Positions 51,226-61,200 of a stretch of 64,000 nucleotides of DNA are shown here, piece by piece. Below the pieces are notes generated by a model. It worked only from the letters and a program-made list of their open reading frames with translations, was not told the origin of the DNA and made no database searches. The position numbers and the translations under genes are program-made. This DNA is from Colimorpha sp002372855 (lineage in GTDB: Bacteria; Bacteroidota; Bacteroidia; Bacteroidales; P3): positions 62,001 through 126,000 of the forward strand of contig CAMOOR010000001.1 in assembly GCA_946621635.1 (NCBI GenBank), given 5' to 3'. Position 1 is the first letter of the stretch, and every line of letters begins with the position of its first letter.

Positions 51226-51400
51226 CGGAGACGCAGCATGCCGCGTCTCTACCTAGGGGGACGACCGACACGGAGACGCCATACGCTACGTCTCTACAGT
51301 TCCCAAATCCTTACCATCGCCTTCCGGAAAAGAGGATGGTATGAACCGGGTAAAAACGTGGTAAGAAGATGGGAAGAAGATGGTAGGTTAACACTACTGT
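51226..51400. repeat. Family-P palindromes and dispersed repeat between msrC and the OMP gene
   Basis: Palindromes at 51228-51249 and 51273-51294 (second degenerate), then 51355-51389, which is the exact inverse of 10193-10227. No gene. Confidence 0.8.
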
Positions 51401-51442
51401 TTTCCAGCAGGTTACAAAAGCATTATTTTTTATCGAAAAACG

Positions 51443-52108
51443 TTAAAACCGGCAGCCGACGCCGAAGGTGATTTTGAAGGGGTAGACGTAGGTGCCGGGG
51501 GTGGAGAGGTTGAGGATGTCGGTGACGCCGAAACGGCTGTCGACCTGGACGAGCCAGTGCTGGACGAACTCGTAGCCGAGGGTGAGACCGAGGCCGGCGT
51601 GGATGTCGCTCATGGCGAAGCGCGATTTGCCGGTGGCAGGGTCGGTGTAGATCTGCCGGCGGTAGAGGTTGATGCCCTCGGTGGCGGCGGAATAGAGCAC
51701 AAAGTGGAAGTAGGGACCGAAGCCAACGAGGAGGTGACCGCCGCGCCAGGGGTGGCGGTAGAAGACGGAGAGGCCCGCGTCGGCGCCGAAGGTGAGCATG
51801 TGGCTGTGGTGGTCGCTGTAGCGCAGGGTGGACTGCTCGAGGGTGGCGGTGCCGTTGGCCTGGAGGTACCAGTCGTTGGTGATGTGGTAGTCGAGGAAAA
51901 GGCCGAGGCTCATGCCCGTGGCCGGCAGCGAGTTGAGCACCGTGTCGGCGATGAGGGTGTCGCGGAGCAGGGGGTCGACGCGCATGATGTAGGACGAGAG
52001 GTTGGGGCCGGCGGTGAATCCCCAACTGACGTACTGGCGCTGCTCCTGGGCGTGGGCGAGGGAAAGGGAAAGATACAGAACGGCGAATATAACGGCTATC
52101 TTTTTCAT
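51443..52108 (-). CDS. Outer-membrane beta-barrel protein
   Basis: 221 residues from ATG 52108. Signal peptide MKKIAVIFAVLYLSLSLAHA. Mature protein alternates as in small barrels (WGFTAGPNLSSYIMR; MSLGLFLDYHITNDWYLQAN; LVGFGPYFHFVLYSAATEG; LTLGYEFVQHWLVQVDSRFG) and ends in an aromatic residue (CRF). PorT/opacity-like family. It lies 61 nt after the large DUF5686 gene and may be cotranscribed. Confidence 0.82.
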   Translation of the reverse strand: MKKIAVIFAVLYLSLSLAHAQEQRQYVSWGFTAGPNLSSYIMRVDPLLRDTLIADTVLNSLPATGMSLGLFLDYHITNDWYLQANGTATLEQSTLRYSDHHSHMLTFGADAGLSVFYRHPWRGGHLLVGFGPYFHFVLYSAATEGINLYRRQIYTDPATGKSRFAMSDIHAGLGLTLGYEFVQHWLVQVDSRFGVTDILNLSTPGTYVYPFKITFGVGCRF

Positions 52109-52169
52109 AAACAATTATCTTTCTGTCAAACCATTGGATTTGTTTTTTCTTGTCTTGCTTGTCTTCAGC

Positions 52170-54758
52170 CTACAACTGAAACTTGAGGTCGATGCGTACG
52201 AACCAGCGGTCCCATCCCTCGAGGCCGTCGAGGTAGCTCAGGCGCCGCACGAAGTCGACGCGGAGGAACTTGAGGATGTTCTCCACGCCGATGCTGTATT
52301 CCATGTAGGGCGTTGTGCCGAAGGACTGGGTACCCTCGGGCATTTTGTAGAGGCCCGTGGGGTCGGAGTAGAAGTCGTTCTTGGTGCTCAGGCCGCCGTA
52401 GAGGAAGTTGAAACCGACCACCTCGCGCAGACGCAGGCGGTTGATGAGGGGTATGCGGTTGAGAATCCACCCCTTGAGGTGGTAGGTGGCGAAGAAGGCC
52501 ACGTACTGGTCCATGATGAACTCCATGGGACGCATGGTGTTGAAGGCGTTGGTGGCCAGGAAGAGGTTGGCGTTGCCGGAGGGAATGTAGAGGCGCGTGT
52601 AGGGGGCGCGGTTCCAGATAACGCCGGAGACGACCTTGGCGTCGATGTGGCCGAAGCTCGACAGCCAGAAGCGCTTGTCGGCCGAGAAGGAGGTGGACTG
52701 GATGAGGGTTTCGCCGTCGACGAGGTTGACGTTGTGCGACAGCGAGATGGTGGGTGCGTCGCGGCGGAGGTTGCTTTGGGTCTCGCGGCGGCGCGTGCCG
52801 GCGGCGAAGTTGGGTGTGAAGCTCAGACCCACGTGGAACTCGCCCTCGGTGAAGTAGTCCACACGCTTCAGCGAGCCGTCGGCCTGATACTGCAGGTACT
52901 CCAGCGAGCCGGCAGGTTCGTAGCGGCGGGCGGCCAGCCAGGTGTCGAAGCGCAGGTGGCTCTTCCACTCCTTGCGGAAACGAAGCAGAGCCTGGGCCAC
53001 ATATTGCACGTTCAGTTCCTTGTCCGAGGAGGAGAAGATGTTGTCGCGGTCGAAGTTGTCGTAGCTCTGGCCGGGGGTCTCCAGTTCGTAGGTGGCGTTG
53101 AGGCTGATGCTGCTGTAAGGGGCCTCGTGGACGTGGCGGTCCTTGTCGTCGAAGGTGTAGGTGTAGGTGAGGTTGGTCTTGGGGCGTTGGTCGCGGAAAC
53201 CGTAGGCCACGTAGCCCTCGAGAAAGTGGCGTGGGCTGAGGGTGGCCTTGCTCATGCCGCCCAGGCGTACGCGCCAGCCTTCCTGGTGGTTGTAGCTGAG
53301 GAAGTTGAACACCGGGCCTAGGTCGAAACGGCTCTCACTGCGCTTCTTGTGCGTGGGTATATAGCCAGAGGCGAGCACCTCGCCGGTGGCTTTGAGTACG
53401 CGAAATTCAGGCAGGCGTCGCAGTTCGATCCACATGCTGTCCAACACCGTCTCCTTGGCGGTGAGCTTGACGGGGCGACGGGCGTTGAACTCGCTCTTGT
53501 AGCGTAGCAGGTCCTTGCGCGGCAGCACCACCTCGTGCTCGAAGACCGAGAAGAGGCTGTCTGCCAGCATGTCGGCAGTGTCGCTGAGGTCGTATTCGGT
53601 GTAGACACGCATCTGGTGTACATAGAGTTCCTGTATGCGCTTGGAGATGTACATGCGGCCGTAGGTGTCGCAACGGTAAGGCAGATAGTGTCCCGCGCTG
53701 TCGCGGTGGAAAGTCTGCACGATGGAAAGGTCGCGGACGAAGTTGAGATTCACGTGGGGCGACACGGTCATCACGTATTTGGTCAGGGCGAAGGTGCTGT
53801 CGGGGTCGAGGCTGACGTACATGCGCCCGGTGAAGCCGTAGCTCTGCTGGTTGGCGGGCACGAAGCTGAGTTCCACGCACTTCTGCCCGTCCACGAAGGT
53901 GGTGTCGGTGATGTAGTACTTGTAGAACGTCACGGCCAGCACCGGCGACAGCGGCGAGGTGAAATGGTTCAGCATGAGCTCGATGTCGCCGTCGTAGATG
54001 TCCACAGGGGTGAACATGGCCTGTATGTTGGCGTCCATGCCCTCGTCCTCCATCACCTCATCGAGACCCTCCATGCGTTTTCCCTTCACCAGACGGCGCT
54101 TCAGCGAGGGGTCCTTGCGATAGCTCTCCTCGGCCAGTGCCTCGCGCATGGAGACACAGAGGATGGGCGTGGCGTCGAACTCGGTTTCGTCGATGTATTT
54201 TTCAAGGAAGTTCAGCTTGCGCCAGATGCGCTTGCCTTCGAAGTCGGGGTTGAAGTCGTCCAGCGACATGGAGAGGCGCTCGTAGACCTGGCGGTGGTAT
54301 TGGTCCACATGCTCCAGGCGGTTCTCCTCCTTGTGGGCGATGACCTTCTTCACCAGTTCCACGGCCGGGTTGTGTTTGCGGCTGTACTTGCTGTTGCCCT
54401 TCTTGGCGGTGATTTCCACAGCCTGGAGGGTCTTGCCGCGAGGCACCATCTTCACCGTCACGCGCTTCTTCGTCTTGCCCTGCACGGCCTTGAAAGTCTG
54501 CGCCTCGTAGCCCATCATGCGGAACTGCAGCTTGGTCAGCCCCTGCGTGTTGCTGATGGTGAACTTGCCATCCATGTCGGTCTCCGTGCCGATGGTGGTC
54601 CCTTCGAACACAATCTGCACAAAGGGTATCGGCTCGTTGGTTTCGGCGTCGCGCACACGTCCCTGCACGGCGGTGGTAGTCTGCTGCGCTTCGGCCACAA
54701 CGGGTACCAAAAGCAACAGCGCAAGCAATAGTAGTTTATATTTCAACAAAATACGCAT
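52170..54758 (-). CDS. DUF5686 / carboxypeptidase-regulatory-like outer-membrane protein
   Basis: 862 residues from ATG 54758 (the frame opens at 54785, but the promoter lies at 54783-54790). Signal peptide MRILLKYKLLLLALLLLVPV ending AEAQ. CarboxypepD_reg-like domain (VQGRVRDAETNEPIPFVQIV, GTETDMDGKFTISNT), then the DUF5686 core (KHNPAVELVKKVIAHKEENR; DVYERLSM-like), and a C-terminal beta-barrel ending WFVRIDLKFQL. Large outer-membrane protein; role unknown, though family members are found with transport and envelope functions. Confidence 0.9.
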   Translation of the reverse strand: MRILLKYKLLLLALLLLVPVVAEAQQTTTAVQGRVRDAETNEPIPFVQIVFEGTTIGTETDMDGKFTISNTQGLTKLQFRMMGYEAQTFKAVQGKTKKRVTVKMVPRGKTLQAVEITAKKGNSKYSRKHNPAVELVKKVIAHKEENRLEHVDQYHRQVYERLSMSLDDFNPDFEGKRIWRKLNFLEKYIDETEFDATPILCVSMREALAEESYRKDPSLKRRLVKGKRMEGLDEVMEDEGMDANIQAMFTPVDIYDGDIELMLNHFTSPLSPVLAVTFYKYYITDTTFVDGQKCVELSFVPANQQSYGFTGRMYVSLDPDSTFALTKYVMTVSPHVNLNFVRDLSIVQTFHRDSAGHYLPYRCDTYGRMYISKRIQELYVHQMRVYTEYDLSDTADMLADSLFSVFEHEVVLPRKDLLRYKSEFNARRPVKLTAKETVLDSMWIELRRLPEFRVLKATGEVLASGYIPTHKKRSESRFDLGPVFNFLSYNHQEGWRVRLGGMSKATLSPRHFLEGYVAYGFRDQRPKTNLTYTYTFDDKDRHVHEAPYSSISLNATYELETPGQSYDNFDRDNIFSSSDKELNVQYVAQALLRFRKEWKSHLRFDTWLAARRYEPAGSLEYLQYQADGSLKRVDYFTEGEFHVGLSFTPNFAAGTRRRETQSNLRRDAPTISLSHNVNLVDGETLIQSTSFSADKRFWLSSFGHIDAKVVSGVIWNRAPYTRLYIPSGNANLFLATNAFNTMRPMEFIMDQYVAFFATYHLKGWILNRIPLINRLRLREVVGFNFLYGGLSTKNDFYSDPTGLYKMPEGTQSFGTTPYMEYSIGVENILKFLRVDFVRRLSYLDGLEGWDRWFVRIDLKFQL

Positions 54759-54782
54759 ATCTGCATTACTTTTTAGGCAATG

Positions 54783-54790
54783 CAAATATA
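54783..54790 (-). promoter_or_regulatory. -7 box for the DUF5686 gene
   Basis: The minus strand reads TATATTTG, followed by CATTGCC. The start of transcription would be near 54776, which fixes the start codon at 54758. Confidence 0.6.
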
Positions 54791-54819
54791 CGTATTTTTC
54801 CCGATATATGGCTCGTTTT

Positions 54820-57800
54820 TTACTTGAAGGCGTTCTCGCTCAAGCCGTGGCCGGAGAGGGCGAGGTCTTTCATGTAGGAGGGTACGTCGCGGCCGAGGTA
54901 CTTGTCGACGTAGAGCTTGGCGAGGTACTGGCCGAGCATGAAGCCGTGGCCGCGGAGGCCGGTCAGCAGGCCCACCTCGGGGTCGACGATGTAGCGCGGC
55001 TCCGTGTAGCGGCCCGCCCAGACGGCCAGGAAGCTCACCTCCTTGAGGCCTGGAATCCACTCGGCGAAGACCTCGGAGACTATCTCCAGGAACTCCTTGC
55101 TGTTGTATTTGATGTTCTGGCGGGTCTCGTAGGCGTCGGTGTCGGGGCTGGCGCAGCCGATAATCTGGCCCGTGTGGGCGAACTGCTGGCCATAGACGGC
55201 ACTGAAGCCCTTGTAGTGACGACGGTCGATGATCATGTCCAGGGCGTCGCCGTTGATGCCCATCAGCGGCAGGCGGCGTGTGATGAAGGCCTGGTGCTTC
55301 ACGGGATAGAGGCCGGTGTCGATGCCCAGCATGTCGGTGAAGCGCTCGGCACCCCAGCCCATGGAGTTGACGAAGTGCTCGCAGTCGTACTCCACATACT
55401 TGCCCTCGTGGGTGCGCACCAGGGCCAGCGTGCGGCCACCGTCGATGCGCTGCACGTGCAGCAGTTCGCAGTCCTCGTAGACACGACCGCCGAGGTTCTT
55501 GCCGATGCCACGGATGTAGTCGATGACGCGGCCCGGCGTGGCCTGCCAGCAGTCGCGCGTCATCAGGGCGTGGCTGTAGGTCGTCTTGCTGTCGTCCCAC
55601 AGGGGCGATATTTCCCGTTTGAAGTCCTTGCGGTCCACCATGTAGGCGTCGCTCCAGGCACGGCTGGCGTCGAGGGCTTTGTATGTCGCCTCGTCGTGCA
55701 CCAGGTTCACATAGCGCGTGGGCTTGTAGTTGATGTTGTATACCGACTGTATCTGCTTGAATATCTCGTGGCTGTGCTGTGCAATGTCGGCAATGTCGGG
55801 ATTGCTGAATGCCGGACGGCCACCGCCGATGTTGCGCCACGAGGCTCCACGGCTCCAGTTGACCAGCACGGGGTTGAAGCCCGCCTCGCTGAAGTAGCGG
55901 AACAATCCGCTGCCCGCGATGCCGCCACCGGCAATGAGCACCCGCACCCGCTCGCGCTGCACCTCGTTGTCCTTCGGGAAGACGAAGACCTCCTTGCGGC
56001 CCTCGGTGTAGAGGTCGCCCAGGGTCACCTGGTTGCTCAGCGGGGCGCGCGGCGTGGCGTCGCCGGTGAGCTCGATGCCGTGCGAACGCAGCAGCTGCCG
56101 TGCACGGGCAATGCAGCGCTTGCCGCGGCAGGGGCCCATACCCATGCGGGTGATGTGCTTCAGCTCGTCGACGGAGATGTACTTGCGGTCGCCCACAGCC
56201 TCCAGCACCTGCTGGTCGGTGATGTCCTCGCAGTGGCAGATGTAGGTGGGTTCTGTTTCTCCGGAAGCTCCGGGGTTTCCGGAAGCTCCGGAATTTCCGG
56301 GAAGCTCGGGATAACGGTCTTTGACAATAAAGCCCTTGACATCGGTAATCTTTGCACTCTCCACTTTCCACTTTCCACTCTCCACTCTCACCCTCGCCAC
56401 ATTGGTCCTGTTCTCTTTCTTCATCACCTTCTCCACCACGCCCTCGCCCACGGGCTTGCCGTTGTTGTCCACCAGGTAGACCTCCTTGCCTTCTTCCACC
56501 TCGTATTCCACCGGCAGGAAACACCAGTTCTTCTGTACATTGTAGCCGAAGATGGCCAAGCCCGGGCAGTGGTTGACGCACTCCATGCAGCCGATGCACT
56601 TGTCGTAGTCCACCGTCGGCGTACTGCTGGTGGTAGGCTTGCTGATGGCCCCTTGCGGACAGCTGAAGGTGCAGGGGTTGCAGGCAAATCCGTAGAGGCA
56701 GTCGATTTGCACAAAGGGCTTGGCGGCCATGCGCTCCTCGCTGGGCAGCAAGGGCTGTTCGCGCAGGCGCACGGGGTGCTGCTGCGAGTCGATGTACTGG
56801 CGCGAGACGTCCAGATACTCGTCGTAGTTGAACCTGATGCCCATCTCCTGCGCAATCTCGTAGGCCACCTGCTTGCCGCGCAACACGGCGCTGGTACCCT
56901 CGCCTATGCGCACGGCGTCGCCGGCACCGTAGACGTGGTGTCCGAAGAGTTCCTTGCCCTTGGTGAGCAGCTGGTTGTCGGGCACAAGGCCCGTGCATAT
57001 ATTGATGATGTCGATGTCGTCTATCACCTGCTCGGTGCCGGGGATGGGCTTGAAGTTCTCGCACCGCGCAATGACGGCGCCACGGATGCCTGTGTGGTCG
57101 TCGTTGGGGATGGCGCGCAGCAGGGTGTAGCCCGTCATGATGGGGATGCCCAGCCTCCGCACACGGTTGGCCTGCACGGGGAAACCGCCCTCGCGAGGCT
57201 GTGCCTCGATGATGGCCCGTATGGTGGCCCCAGCCTGCATGCCCTGGTAGGAGGTCAGGTAGCCGATGTTGCCCGCGCCGACGGTCAGCACGCGCTTGCC
57301 CAGCAGGGTGTGCTCCTGGTTCATCATCTTCTGGAACACGGCGGCGGTGTACACCCCCGGCACGTCGTCGTTCTCGAACGGCGGCATGAACGGCACCGCA
57401 CCCGCAGCCACCACCAGGTGCTGCGCGTCGATGTAGGCCATCTGGCCGTTGACGACGTTCTTCACCGCAATGCGCGGCCCCTCAAGGATGTCCCACACCG
57501 TTGTATTTAGCAAGATTTGGAGCGCTGGCGTCTCGCCGGCAAGTCTCTTCGCGATGTCGAAACCGCGCATGCCGCCGAACTTCTTCTCCTTCTCGAAGAA
57601 GAAGAACTGGTGGGTCTGCATGTTGAACTGTCCGCCGATGCGGGGGTTGCTGTCGATGACAAGATTGTCGATGCCGAAGGCATTCAGCTGCTCGCGACAG
57701 GCCAGACCGGCGGGGCCGGCACCGACAATGGCCACCTGGGTCTTGTACACCTGCACCGTCTGCGCCGACTCCTCGGGACGCTGCGGCGGCTCGAAGGTGA

Positions 57801-58104
57801 CGCCCGGCAGGTCGGCCTCGTGGGTGATGGTGCGCACCTCTCGCACGCCGTCCACGGCGGTGATGCAGATGCGGCGCACACGGCCGTCCACCAGCATCTC
57901 GCAGGCGCCGCACTTGCCTATGCCGCACTCCAGCGAACGGTTCCGGCCGTCCAGACTGTGGCTATGCACCGGAAAACCAGCCTCGTGCAACGCCTTGGCT
58001 ATCGTGTAGCCCTTCTCGGCCACCACCTTGTGGCCTTCGAACAAAAACTCGGTCTTCTCCCCTTGCGGGATGTCAAGAATGGGGTGTCTTTCAATCCTGT
58101 ACAT
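54820..58104 (-). CDS. Fused FAD/[Fe-S] amino-acid dehydrogenase (HcnABC-like, three subunits in one chain)
   Basis: 1094 residues. Residues 20-110: 2Fe-2S domain (ECGIGKCGACEML), HcnA-like. 123-450: NAD(P)/FAD oxidoreductase (VAIVGAGPAGLACREQL; VLTVGAGNIGYLTSY; GHHVYGAGDAVRIGEG), HcnB-like. About 470-525: 4Fe-4S (YDKCIGCMECVNHCPG). About 620-680: BFD-like 2Fe-2S (CHCEDITDQQVLEAVGD, GPCRGKRC). 715-1090: D-amino-acid-oxidase-type FAD domain (RVLIAGGGIAGSGLFRY; GLRGHGFMLGQYLAKLYVD), HcnC-like. Such enzymes oxidise glycine, proline or opines. Repeat-derived segments at residues 188-197, about 573-583 and 594-612. Confidence 0.85.
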   Translation of the reverse strand: MYRIERHPILDIPQGEKTEFLFEGHKVVAEKGYTIAKALHEAGFPVHSHSLDGRNRSLECGIGKCGACEMLVDGRVRRICITAVDGVREVRTITHEADLPGVTFEPPQRPEESAQTVQVYKTQVAIVGAGPAGLACREQLNAFGIDNLVIDSNPRIGGQFNMQTHQFFFFEKEKKFGGMRGFDIAKRLAGETPALQILLNTTVWDILEGPRIAVKNVVNGQMAYIDAQHLVVAAGAVPFMPPFENDDVPGVYTAAVFQKMMNQEHTLLGKRVLTVGAGNIGYLTSYQGMQAGATIRAIIEAQPREGGFPVQANRVRRLGIPIMTGYTLLRAIPNDDHTGIRGAVIARCENFKPIPGTEQVIDDIDIINICTGLVPDNQLLTKGKELFGHHVYGAGDAVRIGEGTSAVLRGKQVAYEIAQEMGIRFNYDEYLDVSRQYIDSQQHPVRLREQPLLPSEERMAAKPFVQIDCLYGFACNPCTFSCPQGAISKPTTSSTPTVDYDKCIGCMECVNHCPGLAIFGYNVQKNWCFLPVEYEVEEGKEVYLVDNNGKPVGEGVVEKVMKKENRTNVARVRVESGKWKVESAKITDVKGFIVKDRYPELPGNSGASGNPGASGETEPTYICHCEDITDQQVLEAVGDRKYISVDELKHITRMGMGPCRGKRCIARARQLLRSHGIELTGDATPRAPLSNQVTLGDLYTEGRKEVFVFPKDNEVQRERVRVLIAGGGIAGSGLFRYFSEAGFNPVLVNWSRGASWRNIGGGRPAFSNPDIADIAQHSHEIFKQIQSVYNINYKPTRYVNLVHDEATYKALDASRAWSDAYMVDRKDFKREISPLWDDSKTTYSHALMTRDCWQATPGRVIDYIRGIGKNLGGRVYEDCELLHVQRIDGGRTLALVRTHEGKYVEYDCEHFVNSMGWGAERFTDMLGIDTGLYPVKHQAFITRRLPLMGINGDALDMIIDRRHYKGFSAVYGQQFAHTGQIIGCASPDTDAYETRQNIKYNSKEFLEIVSEVFAEWIPGLKEVSFLAVWAGRYTEPRYIVDPEVGLLTGLRGHGFMLGQYLAKLYVDKYLGRDVPSYMKDLALSGHGLSENAFK

Positions 58105-58146
58105 CTTTGTAAGTGTTTATGGATTAATATGATATTGTTTTTCGTT

Positions 58147-58154
58147 CAAAAATA
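58147..58154 (-). promoter_or_regulatory. -7 box for the fused oxidoreductase gene
   Basis: The minus strand reads TATTTTTG, 42 nt upstream of the ATG at 58104. Confidence 0.5.
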
Positions 58155-58251
58155 ACAACACCACAAAATTAATCAAACCTTTGCAAAAATGCAAATCTTT
58201 TTTCAAAAAAAATCCCGACACCAACCACTACACACTATCCTTCACCCACTC

Positions 58252-61200
58252 TCACCACACCAACAGCCGCTGACTTTTGGGGTAGTAGCGCAGATGCAGC
58301 GGCCCAAGGGTCCAAAGGAGGTCCTCCTTGTCCACACGTCTATGGCGGCCGCAGAGGGCATCGAGACGGGCGATGACACGCTCATTGGTGCGCTGGAAGA
58401 ACCGCCGGCGTCCCTCGCCCAGACGGTTCCACAGCGACTCGGCAGGCACGTAGGTATCGGGGAGACCGAAATCGAAGAACAGCGCGTCTGCCACACTGTC
58501 GGCGTTGCGCAGGCACACCTGGATGGAAAGCCAGAAGAGCGTGTCCACGCGACGGCTATAGCGGTCGCAATGGTGCTGACGATCGTCGATGCCCGCATCG
58601 CCTCTAAAATAGGCGTTGCACAGCAGGCTGTCCATGCCCTTGTAATATGTGCCATGGGCAACAAGGAACTCCCTCACCTCACGCCCCGTGAGCCTCCCCC
58701 ACCCTGCGCTCAGGAAGGGCAGCAGCGAGTCCAGCCCGTCGGTGGGCAGCACCGGCAGGGTATCGATATTGTGGCGCAGGGTCAACGCAGAGACCTGCCC
58801 TTTGTCCACACGCAGCAGGCCTGCCTCGAACTCGTCTTCCTGCCACTGCAGCAGCAGTCCGTCGCCCTGCTGCATGCCCCGCCAGCCGTCGCGCGGACGC
58901 AGCAGCCCGTAGCGTCGGCCGAGGTCCTTCACCATGCACAGCCGTCCTTCCCTCAGCGCCATCACAGCCGTGCCTCCCGGCAGGTTCACCAGCAGCCGCA
59001 GACTGTCGCCATCGACGAAGGGCGCCACTATCATCGTGTCGCGCGGCATCTGCAGGTAGCCGTCGCGGAAGCCGTCGTAGTCCGAGGGGCGATAGACGAT
59101 GTCGCCGTCGATAATCACCCTCATATATCCCGCCATCGAATAGCTCGTGTCGGCATCCTCCATCGTCACCGGCGACGACTCGGCAGCAGCCAGCTGCGAC
59201 AGGCTGACCCGGCGCACCAGCGCGGGCTCCACTATGTAGTAGGCCTCGCCCGCACGGCGCAGCCACCCTATGCCCGCCACCACCAGCCTCCGACCCGTGG
59301 CGCGGTGGATGAACCACGTGCATTGGCCCCACTCGCCGTGATCCATGGCATATACTCGATAGTCGGCATCCTCGTGCACAAGGTCGCCCGTCTTGGCGCA
59401 CTCGCGCCACTGCATCGCCGCCGTGTCGAACCAGTGGTCCTGCTTAACCCAGGAGCCGTAGTGGTGATAGAAGAGGGTGTCGTGACGTACAAAGAGGTCG
59501 TCCGCGTGGTGCATACCCGTCTTAACCGGCACCGGCGCCAGCGTATATCGTCCGCTGCTGCCGTCCACCACGGCCATCATCGCCCCTCCCCCCGAAAGAC
59601 CGGAGTAATTGAAGGCGCAATAGTAGCGCCCATGGTATTCCGCCGCCTCCTGCCACTTCACATGGGTATGCGTCCCCAGCCGCGACTGCAGGTCGAGCAC
59701 CACGGCATCCTCGTGCACCAGCAGGTATTTATACTTCTTGTGGTATTTGATTGCCATGTTTCCGTTGCGCCACACCAGCCATTCGCCCTCCTCCTGCGGC
59801 TCGGTATGGCCCGTGGGCAGATACGACGACATCGGAGCCCGGCGCAACTCGTCGCCATAGTCTTTAAAGCCACCGAATCCCCTGTTGGAAAAACCATAGA
59901 ATCCAAGCTTATGGGCCGAGATATGCATGGCGCAGATACGATGTGTGCGTTCGTCGATGCAATAGTCGGTCCACTGGCAGTAGCGGTTGTCGATATTTTT
60001 ATAGTAGCGGTCGACGCGATAGCCCTTGCCATAGCCCAGCCTCGAGAAATTGGCGTAGTTCGGTCGGTACCAGGGCCTGGCGGCCACGGCGCCCAGACGG
60101 GCCTCCAGTTCCGCCGCGGCGCTGTCGGTCTGCAGCCCCCACCCCGTGCCGGCAAAAGCCAGCTCGTCGACCACACCGTCGTAGTTGAGCCGGGGCAGCG
60201 AGTCCATGTTGTGCTCGATGTCCACCACGCGCAGGCGCCCGTCGCGCACATCGACCAGACCCCAATGGTTCAAGTCCTTCTCGAACGGCAACAGCAGCCG
60301 TTCCCCGTCCACAAAACCGCGGTGGCTGCCATGCCAGCTGAAGGTCCTCAGCTTCTCGCCCAGCCCCGCCGTGCGCACCATGCGGCCTTCCTCGAAGTGC
60401 ATCAACGCCGTCTCATCCTTCAGTGCCACCAGCATCTGCAACTCGCCTCCGGCCACGAAAGTGCCGCTGATAAGCGTGTCGTAGGGGTCGTCCTCCACAA
60501 ACCATGAATCGGGCGACCAGCGCGAATGCTTCCACACCACCTCGCCTTCCAGCGGATGGAACCGCGTGGAATCGTAGAAGAACTCGATGGAACGCTCCGT
60601 CTCCTGCATTGCCACGGGCGACGGCGGCGCAGCCCTCAGCTCCGCCACCGACAGCGCACGCAGCCGCGCCCCGCCGCCAATGAAGAACCGCCCGTCTACG
60701 CGACGCACATTCCCTCCGCCCTCCATCACACGCCACCGGCCGTCCCTGCGGTCGAGGAACCACAGGTACGTGCCCCACTCGCCGTGGTCCATCAGGTAGA
60801 CCCTGAACTCCGCATCCTCGTACACCATGTGGTCCGCCTTCGCGCAGCGGCGCCAAGCGGAGGCCACAGTATCGAGGTAGTAGCAGAACGAATCCACATA
60901 GTAGGACTGGAGAAAAAGCGTGTCGTGGCGCACAAAGAGGTCACAGTACCTGTCGTCGTCCAGCTCCGGGGGCCACTCCAGGCGCTCCACGTCGACATAG
61001 CGGTCGTCGCGACTGCCGCCCCAACGGCGCTCCGTGGGCGTCAGCCGGAAAAAGAAACTGCTGTCGACGCCCGACCACTCCCCCAGTCTCGGCGACGCCA
61101 CAAAGCGACAATAGTAGCGCCCGTGGTATTCCGCCGCATGCGTCAACTGCACATAGCTCTGCACATCGGCCAGCGGCCGCACATCGATCTCGGCCCGGCA

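Noticed and set aside
54820..58104. Hydrogen cyanide synthase
   Set aside because: Similarity is to the whole HcnABC/opine/proline dehydrogenase group; sequence alone does not indicate cyanide production, so only the architecture is named.
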